Shown: positions 10,704 to 22,480, counted from the stretch's first letter. The stretch is 64,000 bases of DNA from Lentinus brumalis (GCA_001792895.1 MARA01000003.1:1550001-1614000); one strand, 5' to 3'. A program made the numbers and translations. The notes: generated by a model from the letters alone, not told the origin.

Positions 10704-12680
10704 ATGGCTCGCAAGGGACAGAGAACATTCATTGTCGGAGTTGGATGCACGGCCTTCATCAAGGTATGCCTCTGCTTTCTCAGTTCAGGTCAAAGGTTAA
10801 CGTTCATTATGGCCGGATAGCCTCGTGGTCAGAGGACTACTGAGGAGGTCAGTATCGGTTTCGGACATGCGTGATGTGAAGTGACCTCCATGTTGAATCT
10901 TACAGATGGGCTTGGAAGCCGCCACGAAGGCGCTCCTAGATGCCGGTAAGCAATCCTGCGACCCAGACTGGTACCTGCCGACACATGGTGCATCCCTACA
11001 GGCCTTACATACGATGCTGTTGAAATCGCCTACGTGGGATACTGCTACGGCGACTCGACCTCCGGCCAGGTGCGAGTGAAGTGCGAAGGAAATATCTCGC
11101 TTGCTAACAATCACATTGCAGAGGGCTTTGTATCAACTTGGAATGACGGGTATCCCGATCACCAACGTCAACAACAACTGTTCAACCGGCAGCACTGCGC
11201 TCTATAACGCCAACACGCTCGTGAAGTCTGGCATGTACGACTGTGCTCTGGCCCTCGGCTTCGAACGCATGTCGCGCGGCAGTCTAGGAACGAACTTCCC
11301 AGACAGAGAGCCTCCCACTCTCGTACTTAACCGCGCCTCTCAGGAACTCGAGAAGACCCTGAGCACTGGAGAGAACCACGGACCTGGCGCACCGCGGCTG
11401 TTCTCCAATGGAGCACAGGAGTACTTCGACAAGTACGGCGGGAACATCAATCATCTAGCCCAGATTGCTAGCAAGAACCACAAGCACTCGGTGAACAATC
11501 CTTACTCTCAATTTCGCGATGGGTGGACGGTGGAACAGGTCCTTGCCGCACCGAAGATCACCAAACAGCTCACGAAGTTCATGTGCAGCCCAACTTCCGT
11601 GAGTATTTCTTGGTTTTACTGAACATAGACGCTGATACCCACGGCACAGGACGGCGCTGCGTGTGCCATCGTCGTTTCGGAGGACTTCGTGCATAAACAC
11701 GGTCTCGAGAACCAAGCAATCGAGATCGTGGCTCAAGCGTTGACCACCGACGACACGGCTACATTCGAGACCAAGAGCGAAATGGACATAGTTGGCTATA
11801 CCATGTCGAAGAACTGTGCGGACGAGGTGTTCTCCCAGGCCGGTCTCGAGGGGAAAGAAGGGCGGGACCAAGTCGGCGTAGTCGAGTTGCATGACTGCTT
11901 TGCGGCGAACGAGGTTGGTCTACATGCGATCACGTGTATCGTGCATAGACTCACGAATGCCGGTAGTTGTTGACTTACGACGCCCTCGGCCTGTGCGAGC
12001 ATGGCGAGGCACACAAGCTGGTCGAGCGTGGCGATAATACGGTAGGATGCTGTCTCAATTGCAGGAGACGTCTGCTGATACATAGCCGGCGCCACAGCAT
12101 GGAGGAAAGTTCGTGATCAACCCCAGCGGCGGCCTCGAAGCGAAGGGCCATCCACTGGGTGCGACAGGAATCGGCATGCACTTCTACATTGCCAGTAAGC
12201 CGGCCGCTTTTCCTCCGCCTCTTGTGACGCCGTTCGCTGATTCGTCGATCGTCCAGTGCAACTCCGACAGTGTGAGTCTTCTCGGGGCCCGTCCATCGTC
12301 TGTCGTGCTGACCACAGTCCATTGAATGCTTGACGATCCTCCTCTAGGGGCTGGACCGATGCAGGCGCCAGGACTCTTCGACATTCCCGACAAGCGCGGC
12401 AAGTACGGCCTTGTGCATAACATCGGTCTTGGGGGCGCGGTGGTCTGCAGCCTGCTGCGCCGTCCCGAGTTCTTCAAGGAAGGCGGGGAAGACGGACGGA
12501 AGAGGTGCGGCTTTTCTCGCCAAAATACTCTCGTTTGGCCTTCTGATGATCTCTGGGCTCTGGTCATCCAGGCTCGGTTACAACCACGCTCACGAATATC
12601 GACCTATCACGCGCGCCGACGTGGAGAAGGTTAAGTCGACCAAGAGTTCGCCATACATCTTGCAGCTGGCGCGTTTGTGA
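10704..12680 (+). CDS. Peroxisomal SCPx-type thiolase (acetyl-CoA C-acyltransferase) without SCP2 domain
   Basis: Eleven exons encode about 462 residues: 10704-10763, 10821-10847, 10906-10945, 11002-11069, 11122-11598, 11650-11913, 11967-12041, 12098-12194, 12257-12271, 12348-12504, 12572-12680. It starts [14 protein letters not shown]. The acyl-accepting cysteine lies in [11 protein letters not shown]. The HDCFAANE block and [17 protein letters not shown] loop are standard for the SCP-x/thiolase-like family, which cleaves 3-oxoacyl-CoA in beta-oxidation of branched or sterol-type substrates. The protein ends in ARL, a good type 1 peroxisomal targeting signal, and has no C-terminal SCP2 sterol-carrier domain. 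Exon 9 is only 15 nt; it is needed to give AMQLRQWAGPMQ in frame. Divergent from LIP2. Confidence 0.92.
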
Positions 12681-13249
12681 GATGTCTTGAGATGTCTAGG
12701 ATTCAGGCCATGATCTTCGGTCTGCCTTGTCAAGACGTGTGTATGATAGGGTTGGATGCTCTATGATATTCCCCTTTCCGGTTTGTGCGGAAACTTGCAG
12801 CGGTAGAAGGCGCGCTACGCCCGGATAACCATAGTAAGGTACGTCCCCACTTGGACCGCCCATTGCACCGAATTGACGGCTTGTGTATGCATCCGCAGTG
12901 GACGTGAATGGAGCCATTCAGTCATCCGCAGCCACGGAGACCACTCAGCTTTCCTACCACCTCATCGACATCCCACCGCGTCGATATCTCCGTCTCGAGC
13001 GTGGGATGCCAGCGCAGTTACTCCGCAGCTCTCAAGCCAAGTCTCTCACCCTTCTGGGTCTCGTCATTGAGTTGGCGGCATGTGGATCTCTCGTGCAAGT
13101 AATATGATGACCATTCAGTTCAATTGGAAGACATGGAGATTATGGGATAGAAGGCGAGTGATGTCCATCCCAGGCGAATACAGCAATATTCCTAACGACC
13201 GTAGCTAGCTCTTGCTCCCCCTCCTATGCCCCTGGACGCACACGGCGAC
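12681..13249. other. Intergenic, no gene recognised
   Basis: Convergent spacer between the thiolase and the minus-strand small-protein gene. No convincing coding sequence. Confidence 0.4.
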
Positions 13250-13867
13250 TCATGATCGGCGAGTACGACGGTGAGATTTGGATGGTCGCACCCATGCGGA
13301 GTTCTCATCGTCGAGCATCTCTGCATAATCGCCCTGTCAAGTTCATCAGCAAACTTGATCATAGTACTTTGGGAGGAAGAAGGTCGCGTACCTGCAGAGA
13401 CGCTGGATATGCATGCTGATCATACGACTTCTGTGGGCCACGAGATGACCGGCTTGAAGGTCGGCTCCAAGCCATATCTTCTTTGTCAAACATCTCCGCC
13501 TCCTAGAGATGGACCAGACTAAGCAATGGAATGACGAACCACGGGTATGGATGACTCACGCTCGGGAAGTTACTGACACAGCTCTCAATGCTCTCTGCAG
13601 GATGATGCGGCAGATACGCGGATCCCTGTACACGTATACAGGTAAGTCAGTCCAGTCCATGGTCGTTTCGGGGAATGACTAGTGACTGACCGTAACTTCG
13701 TCTTCAGGGCGTCGTTGAAGGCGACGTATCAAGCGCCTCAGCTTTGAGGGACCTTGGTGCGAGTGGGTAGACTGCAGCGCTCACGTCAATACTTTGCACG
13801 CAGGGTAGAGCCTGCGTGTTGTACTGACCTTCTGATCGTAGCCGAACTCGATGCTGGACGAGTACAT
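13250..13867 (-). CDS. Small protein with two AEMxDxExxAW motifs (family copy 2)
   Basis: A five-exon minus-strand model gives about 126 residues: 13829-13867, 13691-13771, 13560-13625, 13392-13502, 13250-13333. Every exon is a multiple of three and all introns are phase 0. It begins MYSSSIEFGYDQK. Exon 2 is basic (KLRRLIRRLQRRPEDE). Exon 3 contains AESIESCVSNFPS, like SLESIDSEDSYV in copy 3. Exon 4 starts EAEMFDKEDMAWSRPS and exon 5 contains YAEMLDDENSAWVRPS followed by a basic tail ending TRRS. The terminal motif is thus duplicated, each copy on its own exon. A tatataagg on the minus strand (13965-13975 region) lies about 100 bp upstream of the ATG. No signal peptide, no membrane span, no known domain; function unknown. 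Confidence 0.7.
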
Positions 13868-16206
13868 GTCGACGGCTGGGGTGAGGGTGAAGTTGCAGTG
13901 TGAGATGGGGTAGAAATGTCGTTGAGATGTTGTTTGGTACGTCTGAAGTGGCGTCCTGCCTCGTCCTTATATGCCTGACGGGCCATTGCTTCAGGCCACG
14001 CCAAGAATGCTGCGGGGCAGGTCGTTCCGGGGCTACCCTTGGCCGTGAGCTTTCTTTGGACCCACTGGAGCATTCGTCAGCTCCTTCGACACTGCCCTGG
14101 AAGAGGTCGTACAGAGCCCGAGCACCCTGACTATTGGTCCGGCTCTACTGCGGATGCACCCGGAATCCAATAATATCCATACAAGGTGAGTCTTTAAGGA
14201 TGCTCCCTCCTCTCACGCCGGTATCCGGCTACTCGCGCGTCGCTCATAGCTCCGCTGCACTGGATCCGACTCGCTCCAGTGACGTTTGGAAGTGTGGACG
14301 GACATCATGGTCCGTATCATCGCGAGAGGTTGGGCTCCGTCTGACTCAGTCGGCCCTCGGACGATGCGATAGTCGTGCTACAGGATTTTCGAATGATACA
14401 CCAGATTCCTCGGCCACGAAGACACCCTAGGTGCTGAGAACCATTCGAAGGACAGAGCTGCGCTCCAAGGATTGCTGCCCACCCAAGCATTTCTCGGCAG
14501 TAAGGAAGTACATCGTGGGGAAAGACCAAGCCTTGTCTGCAGCCATCCCATCTGTGCGTTCTTCAACCTCGCGTCAGGCACCACTCTGGTTGACCTTCGA
14601 CACCCAGTTTCACCCAGTGCCTCCAGAAGTACGATCGGCGCGGAAAAGCCACGCCGAGCTTTCGACGTCTGCTTCGTTCAAGAATGCCTGTGATGGTCTT
14701 GGCAGCTTGCGGAATGATGAGGCAATTGCAATGTGCAGTACCCACAATGACATGGTAGCTGTGTCGACGTCGCTATGTTTATCTCTCTCCACTGACACTT
14801 TCTCCTTGAAGTCATCAGCAAAGATGCCGCTGTTATTACCACTAGCAAGATGACCTATGAGCTCCTAAGAGGCTTCCAGACGATGCATTCCATTGATTGC
14901 GATGCAATGCACGCGGCTACGAGAATGCGTTCAGGATGATGTACGTGTCCTCCCCGTTTTAACATCTCGGTAGCGGGGGCCGATTCCGGAATTGATCTAG
15001 CCACCGGACTCGTTCTGCGCCTCCGTCCCGTCGTTCCTGTGGCTACCCATGGGCAGTTCCAATCGGGTCTCTCACTCTCCCGCACTATCTGTGACTTGAC
15101 GGTGGTCGCAACCCCATGGAGATGGGCAGGACAAACGCCGCCATGTTCATTACATGCTCTGGCTCAATACTTCGTTGAATTGTCCTGGCAGGTGCCTGAA
15201 TTTACAAGATACTGGACAACCCACGATGGTCGCAGCTGACTTACCATTCACTTCTTTCTTGACGCAGATCTCTGGACGGGAAGGCCTCTTTCGCGGGCGC
15301 CTTACTATTGTCCAACACTTCTGTGCACCTTCTCAGCTCTAGAACACGGGGATGTGCCAGGTATCCTCAGCGCATGACTTCCGGTTCGTCCGACAAAGTC
15401 AATACCGCGAACCTTCCTGACATGCCGTCGTTAGGAACTCTGTAAGCCGGTCACGAGACTTCATTACTGTCCTCTCGTACGGTTTACTGTGTGCTCATCG
15501 GACATCCGGCGTCGACCAGGAGCTGAGAACCCGTTTCCTAAACAGAGACAAAACCATGACACCCCACTGGCCGACGCAGGACGCGCGCAGGTCACGAAAA
15601 GGCACACACGGCACAGCATCCTCTGTCATCCCCGCATCTCAGCACTACCCCGCACGCCGACCTGTCCGAACCTGTCCGCTTGTTCGAATGACCTGGTCAG
15701 CTGGCTGCAAATATGTCGTGAAGCACGGAGTGGCACCGGCTCCATGTTCCGCCTTACGTTGACGGTAGCCTGCTGGCCCCGCCGCTGGCTGAGGCCACTC
15801 GCTGGGATCACGCACTGAGATCCGTCAGCCGCTCATGCCCCATCATCTTACCATCTCGGATCCCTGTTGTCTGTGTGGTGATTTGCTGGACATGAGCGGC
15901 TCTCCGTCAGGCATCCGGCGCCGCGCCACGGAGTGGTCGCTATAAAGCTCGAAGATGTGGAGCGACAACTCCTTCACTCGCACCCTGTACCCAGTCCCCC
16001 GTCTCCCGTGCTCCGATTCCGCTCCCGTCACCAACCGGAGGAGGCAGCACATCTCCAGCACCCAGTTCTACGCACCACTTGGCCATCTGCGGAAACATCG
16101 CAGACACTTCGGGGTCTTCGTCTTCCAACCTTAGCGATCTCGATTCTCGGTGTCGATCACGCAAAGCAACATCCACATCGACATAACCATCCATCCCATA
16201 CAAACA
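13868..16206. other. Long gap, no supported gene
   Basis: 2.3 kb with only short, overlapping frames (for example 14431-14853 +) lacking domains or consistent splice models. A tataaag at 15941-15947 may be the promoter element of the gene at 16207. Confidence 0.35.
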
Positions 16207-16733
16207 ATGGCGCCGCGGGCCTTCTCGAAGCTGTTCTCTTCCAGGAGCTCCAACGTCAGTAGCTCCCTTCTAGTTCTTCGTTGACAGTTGACTGACTGCA
16301 TCGCAGCGATCTAATGGCTCAGACAGACGGTCCTCCCTCGAGTCCATCGACTCTGAAGACAGCTATGTTATCTCCCTGGTCAGTCCCGCATGTCGCGAAG
16401 TGATCGTTGCCCTAATGCTGACATCTCCCCGCCCCGTCTCGCCCTTCTCAATCTTCTCTTTGATCTGCTTCCGCCGCATGTGCCCCCGTCTGTGGAACAG
16501 CCTTCGTATTCCCAAGCAGTAGCACTCGCCGAGCAGCCCGCGCGGACGTTGGCGGTGGGAGGACCGCATCCACAACCTGTGAGTGCTTCTGTGGTTATCG
16601 CCGCCCTGGCGATCCATGTGCTGACCATGCTCGGGGCTTGATGCAGGCCGAGATGCTGGACGACGACAACCTCGCGTGGGGCCGTCCGTCGCGCAAACAG
16701 CACTCGAAGACCCAGTACTGGGGTCGCTCATAG
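16207..16733 (+). CDS. Small disordered protein, AEMLDDDNxAW family (copy 3)
   Basis: Four exons give about 94 residues: 16207-16254, 16307-16378, 16501-16578, 16647-16733; all introns are phase 0. Exon 1 encodes 16 residues (MAPRAFSKLFSSRSSN), the same length as in copy 1. Exon 2 encodes RSNGSDRRSSLESIDSEDSY and more. Exon 3 is PSYSQAVALAEQPARTL and a Gly/Pro-rich end. Exon 4 is AEMLDDDNLAWGRPSRKQ ending QYWGRS. Agreement of exon number, phase and motif position with copies 1 and 2 makes these introns credible despite short exons. Intron 2 (122 nt) is long for this window. No targeting signal or known domain is visible; I cannot assign a function. Confidence 0.72.
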
Positions 16734-17496
16734 CCTTCCACGGTGACAAGCCCCCGCGATACCGCCCTCCCCTCTTTCCCCAGTCAGTGACCGACTACAC
16801 AAATTATGATCATGACGGAATGTACGATTACTTCACGCTGTATCATACCCTGTAATGTTCTTGTACTATACTGGTTTCGCAACGACAGATGATTCCCCTT
16901 CCATGGTCCCCGAAGGCTGCATAGATTGCACAAGACACAAGACACAAGAGACCAAGCAACAGTGATAGTGGTGCGCGTACAGAAGACTGTACATGTACGA
17001 TGTGCGCAGGCTAGGGAAGCGCGACGTGTGACTGGCTACATTACAATATATGGGGATCCTGCATCCACAAGCACGAGCAGAAAGAGCGAGGGTCCGAGTG
17101 CGGAAAGCAAGCGATACAACGCGCTGGGTGAGTATGTGTAGGTACGTACGGATAAAATACAGACAGATGCACGAATGCGAATAAACATATGGACAACTGC
17201 ATAAAGAAAGAGCAGGGAGGGAGGGTGGGAGGGTGGGGCAAGAAGACGAATGCCCATCCTCGCGGTCGTTAGCAAGTCGTGCACATGTACAATACGGTAA
17301 CGCAGCGACGCACGGCTGCAGCTGGTCGCAAGCCGACCGACCCGCAGCGTGCGATAGCTGGGATCTGGAGTCCTCTGGATGTAGGTGAGATCATGAACAT
17401 AGATACAGACTGCGCGCGTCCTGATGTGTGGTCTTCCGAAACGCAATCACGGACCAAGAAAGAGCTGAGCGAGAACGCAACACGCCGCACGGAAGC
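16734..17496. other. Convergent intergenic region
   Basis: Lies between copy 3 and the 3' end of the membrane-protein gene. Contains AT-rich runs and a gggaggg-rich stretch (17215-17237); no gene seen. Confidence 0.4.
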
Positions 17497-19918
17497 CTAG
17501 CCCGTCTCGCGATACGACGGTGGCCGGCTGTCTGCTGCGTCCTGCGGGACGTCGAGGAAGCCAAACCGCTTGCGATCGCGGTCCGACATCATCATTCCCT
17601 GTCTGCGCCCTCCCTTGCTCTGCGCCTGCTGTTGCTGTTGCTCCTCATCTTGCTGCTCTTGCTGCTGCGTCTGAGGTTGCGTCCGCTCTTGGGCCTGGGG
17701 ATGCGAATGTGGTTGCGCCTGCCTCGGGCCCTGCAGCTGCGCTCTCTGCCGCTCTCGCTCGTGTCTCCGCTCCCTCTCCTTCTCCCGGTTATAAGCCTCA
17801 GGATCCCGCGGGGGCTGCATCGCCGGGTCCACAGGATCCACACGTCGCGGAGGCGCCGGACCTCGAGATGCCGCGCCCGCGCCCGCATTGCTCGCATGTC
17901 GCTTTGGCATCAACGTCGTCGTGCTCGTCGGCGTTGTCGCAGCAGACGATGACGGCAGCGTCGACGGCGACGGCGACCGCACGATCCTTCCCGCACCCAC
18001 ACTCGAGCCCGCAGCGTGCCCGTACGACGACGACGGGGCTGGGGAGGTTATGGTGGATGCAGAGGGCGAGACGAGATCGGTTTTGGACGGTTTCTTCGCG
18101 GGCCCTCGCGCGGGACCCCGGGAGGCGGCGGACAGCGCGCTTGGGGGCGCGGTGGGCAGGGCAGCGGAGACTGTGGCTTGGGAGGATGCAGACTGGTTGC
18201 TGTCCGAGCGGTCGCGGCCGGATCGCTGGCGGGAGGGCACGTAGGACGAGGGCATCACAGCCTGTGCGGTCGCAAAGGGATGCGCGTGGTGTGAAGAGAG
18301 GGACGTGGAACTGGCATCGGCGTCTGTGAACGAACGGCCCATGTCGAGGAAGGTGTCGCTGGACTTTGCGTTGGTGTTGGTGGTGTAGCGTGTGGGCCCG
18401 GGGAAGGCCGCAGTTTCGGCCGGGGTGAGGAGGTAGGTTGCGGAGTCGGGCACGGTACTTGTGAGGTTCCCGAAGGAGGAGGTTGGGCTCAAGGGGGCCG
18501 GGTCTGCGCGCGAGTGCGACATCTGTGAAGGGGATAGTATGCGGAAAGCCGGGACGCCGCTCATCGCGGACTGGGGAACGGTCGGACTCTTCGTTTTGGG
18601 GAGGACGGGGAGTACAGGTTTTGAAGGCACTGGAGGAACGGGGCTCTGTGCATTGGAGGCACCTCGTTTCCTCTTACCAGAGTTACTGCGCCGTCCCGTG
18701 GTAGATTCATCGTCCCCACCCCATGTTCCTTCCACCCATCCGCTCGTTCCGGGGTCATCCTCGTCAATGGGCGCAGCATCGGTGGCAATGACTCCATTGG
18801 CGGGCGCTCTGTACGGACGATAGCGTCGTCTGGCGCAGTAGACAGTGAGCGCTACAACGACGACTAGGAAGAGAACTCCGCCAATAGAGGCGACTGTAGC
18901 AATGACGATAGTGCGCGTGTGAGAGGTAGTGGATGACGCGCCGTCGGCCATGGCATTGGGAGAAGGATAGGGTGTAGTGCTGGTGGCGGGGGCAGTAGCG
19001 GAGGGCGTGAGAGATGAAGTCGAGTTCGCCGTGGTGGTAATATCTTGTCTGTGAGTATTCCGGATCAGTGGGAACGTACACCGGCGACAGCGCTGGGAAA
19101 ACGTACGTGTAGACTATATAATCCAACAAAGTGAGTGACTGATTGCCATTGGGGACTCCATTGACGATGGCGATGGTGTGCGTGCCGGGAGGGAGAGAAT
19201 CATTGGCGTAGACAGGCACGTTATATTCGTAAGTGGTATCGCCCGTTGGTGGCTGTACGAAATTGCCGACCAGGTTACCGTCGATGAAGAAACTCATATC
19301 CGAGTTCCCGACGGGGGATTTGAACGAGTGCGTGACGACGCAATAGACGTATACGGCAACACCTGCACGAGGATGGGGGCACGGTTAATGATCGACGCAT
19401 TCGCGGGAAGGGGCGGCAACCAAATGCTGAGGGATTGACGTTCGTTTAACCACGAATGGAATGGTAGGGGGCGTGCAGGGGCGTGCATGGCAACAGTGGC
19501 TCCGTTGGGCGAGGCGACCGTTCCACCACACTCCCGATGACATCGTAGAATGCCCGGAACCCGGGTATGACGACTGATAGCAAACACGGCGACATCATCG
19601 ACAATGCTCACCTTCGAAGGTAACAGCTGCAGTCAAGAGCTGATTCGAGTCGTCCCCGTTCTCGACCGCCGCGCTGAATGTCCCATCATGCCAGGTCCCG
19701 TTGGTCAGCTGCGAGCGGTCTGGTTGGGCCGTGCAATCCGTGCAGCTCTGCCCGACCTTCCACACTCCCGGCGGGTCGTACACGATCTGGGCTCGGGTAA
19801 TTGGGTCGCCAAAGGTGTCGTCGATGGTCACGTTCACGAGGGCAGCGGACGCACGAGAGAAGAGGGCAGCAGTGGAGATGGTGAGAAGAGCAAGCGAGAG
19901 GACGTCTAGCGGAAGCAT
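17497..19918 (-). CDS. Single-pass membrane protein with conserved ectodomain and long disordered tail (TM cluster gene 1)
   Basis: Three exons (19612-19918, 19107-19362, 17497-19048) encode about 704 residues. Signal peptide: residues 1-25. The ectodomain (about 26-190) starts LVNVTIDDTFGDP, has a TDCTAQPD cysteine pair and NGTWHDG, and ends TYEYNVPVYANDSLPPGTH and LLDYIVYT. This is the paired-exon jelly-roll-like ectodomain also found at 24335-25550. A Thr/Ser stalk leads to a transmembrane helix near 233-256 (TIVIATVASIGGVLFLVVVV). It is followed by CARRRYRPYR and about 445 cytoplasmic residues rich in Ser/Pro, with a Gln-rich stretch and a terminal PPSY (WW-domain type) motif. The architecture suggests a cell-surface sensor or adhesion-like protein; ligand unknown. 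Confidence 0.85.
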
Positions 19919-21644
19919 GCCGACAGATTAGCGGGGCGACGCTCTGGTGGGAGCGGCGCGCCCGAGGCGGGGGCTAAGTAGGGAAAGCAGGGGGGAGGGC
20001 CACGGAGGGCGGTGCGGGTATGGGGAGAAGGAGAAGCTTGGGGCCTGACATGGCCTTCGTCTCGGGGCTGTCGCTCAGTCTTCTCCAGCGCTGCCTCAGC
20101 CAGAACCTAATGCAACCTATCACGTCTCTGGCGCCCTAGCCTCTTCGGGGAAGAGTCCTTCCTTTCCCGGCCATAACTCCCGCGATCGTGCCTACCCGGC
20201 CACCCTCCGTCCAATCATCGTCTCGCCTGCCCGGAGTCCCAGGTGGGCGCAGAGAACCCCAGTTGCGTGGCCGCACCGCTGCGGTCCCGACGACTGGTAG
20301 GTTCGCGGGCTTTCCGCCGCGCAGCCCAGCTCTACTCCAGTGTGCAGGCAGTGGACGCAGCAAACGCAATCCCGCGCCATGCCATCTTCTGTCACAATGA
20401 CACGACTGTTCCACCAACACAACAGCGGCACTCCATATGCTCGCAGTGTCGGTCAAAGAAGGCAGGCGTACGCATGCGGTGCGCGCGCATATACCGACCC
20501 CTTCGCACTGGCTGTCGCGTCTCAATCGCCGCACCGCACCTCGCCGCCTGCTCGCCGCAGAGCGTGCGACGTCAGAAGCGGCGGACGATCCGCTCCGAGA
20601 GCGTACCGGTGCGCGCTGTCTTCGGGTCTTCGACGCCATGCGACACAGTCGACTTCTCGCGCTTTCGGGATCATGCCGTACGTCCAACAGAGGCAAGTTA
20701 CCAGCTGTTTCTGGCATGGGTATTCTTGGCAAGGAGGTCGCGGCCTACTCTTGTTTTCGTTCTGTATGGGTACATGCGCATCAGAAGGTCTCATGCAGAT
20801 GCTATATGGAGAGTAAGTACAGACTTGCATGGGGCTCCTCGACGCCACGCCGACTTTGGGCAACTAGGGTCCAGAGAGGCTGTGAAGGACAGTCCAATGT
20901 CGGCAGACGACGTGCTTCTGGCCGACCGCGACATATGCGTGTTAGCGTTGTGACTACCTGCCATTATTACTCAGAGAAAGGCTCACCGACTGTCGAGAGG
21001 CACAGGCTAAGCAGACTCCGACTGACATACGTTCTCTCGAGAGGAAGCAACCGTGAGGCCTCCCCGTAGTCCTGTCGTCGCGTCGTCGCGGCCGCTATAG
21101 CAGCGCAGCAAGTTCCGAGGAGCTCTGGAGCTCGTCAGGCTGTCTGCACCGCAAGCCGAGAAGCTGAATGCGTACCTTGACAAGTGGACAGACATTGAAT
21201 GCAAGGATGAAGATTGGTCTCTCACGTTGAAGTCGAGACGGTTCTCGAGAGAGCAACGAGTCATATAGGACGGTAAGAAGCACCCTGAGGACCCTGCGCA
21301 TGACCACAGCAGGACAAGACGATGGACTGCGGCATAGTGTAGATGGTCGTGGTCGAGTGCGAAGCCCCGGAACACCGATCGCGCGTAGTTGCCGCGCCCC
21401 ACTGGGCCACGTGATCGCGAAGTAACATCTTGGCCTAGTTACTAGTAGTAATACTTATCTCAGAACTCCAAGCAGGTAGCGAGCAAGAGCAAGATGTCCC
21501 TTCACAACGGAGCACACGAAGCTAGAACATGAAGTTGTGGGTATAACGTGGCTCACCAGTGTCCCAATAGGTCCCAGTAATATGTTTATCCTGTCGCATC
21601 CAGTGGAAACACCCCTCCGAAGCGCATCGGAGACGTAGGTCACT
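19919..21644. other. Intergenic, no supported gene
   Basis: GC-rich 20.0-20.8 kb gives long overlapping frames on both strands, including a plus frame with CSQCRSKK. None has a full domain. Confidence 0.35.
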
Positions 21645-22480
21645 CTACCTCGGAACCTCCTCAATCCCGGACAAGTCAGACTGCGGTTGAGACACTGTAG
21701 GCCGACACCGTTGAGCACACATCCTTCTCTGAGCCATTCCAGCAACTCACCTCTTGTACTGGGAGCAGGACCGGCAGAGGGACCCGCATCGCTGAATGTT
21801 ACAGACCTTGACTTCGACTCCTGACGGCCCTTGCTGCTCACACCGCGTGCTGGCTTTCTGCTGGAGGAGGTCCGCGAAGTCCGCTTCTCCCGCAAATCCC
21901 GCGACGCGCTCGCGCTCGCACCCTCTCCCTTGCTCTTCCCCGCCTCTGAATCTGGTTGCCTCGATGCAGCTGCAGCACCCTGAGCCCCCACGCCCGCTCC
22001 CCCACCGCCAATCTCCCTGGTCTCTGCTCCAGAGCTCGCAGGGCCCCCCTCTGCTGCGGCAGCCTCAGCCTCCTCTTTCGCCGCAACGCGGACACTCTCG
22101 CGGTATTGCGCCGAGGGCGGGAGACGGCTGCGCTTGTACCGCTTCCAGGACCGGAGCCCGTACCCGATTACGGCGGTCATGAGGATCGAGCCGCTGATCA
22201 CGATCCCGACGATGCCGTAGGTAGAGAGGTGCGTGCTGCTGCTGCTTGCGAATTCGACGGGAGGCGAGGGGGAGACGATGTCTGTGGCGGTGGGCGGAGG
22301 GCTGTACGAGTACAGGGAGGAGGAAGACGGGTCGCTCGCGGCCGGGGCGGCGAGTGCGTGGGGTATCCGTAGATATGCAGAGAACGCGGCTAGGAGGAGG
22401 TATGCAGAGGGGCCGGTCGAGGACGAGAGGATCTGAGGATGCCGGCGGCGGGAGTTCGTGGCTGGGACGAGCATTTCCAT
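21645..22480 (-). CDS. Single-pass membrane protein lacking ectodomain (TM cluster gene 2)
   Basis: Two exons (21751-22480, 21645-21694), about 259 residues. The N-terminus is a long signal peptide (hydrophobic core SAYLLLAAFSAYL, then PHALAAP). A Ser/Pro/Thr-rich stalk of about 50 residues leads to a membrane helix (YGIVGIVISGSILMTAVIGY). The juxtamembrane segment KRSRLPPSAQYRESV follows. The tail is Ala/Glu- and Ser/Arg-rich with GPAPSTR near its end. Splicing at GTGAGT right after PSTR gives a last exon ending GIEEVPR, which resembles the ends of genes 3 and 4; this supports the intron. Compared with genes 1 and 4 the globular ectodomain is missing. Function unknown. Confidence 0.75.

Noticed and set aside
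15440..15480. Minus-strand gtacgagagga resembling the rRNA sarcin-ricin loop
   Set aside because: Match does not extend beyond about ten bases; no rRNA context.
20243..20953. 236-residue plus-strand frame with CSQCRSKK, resembling part of a Zn2Cys6 domain
   Set aside because: The six-cysteine pattern is incomplete, other frames on both strands are equally open in this GC-rich stretch, and no exon model is supported.
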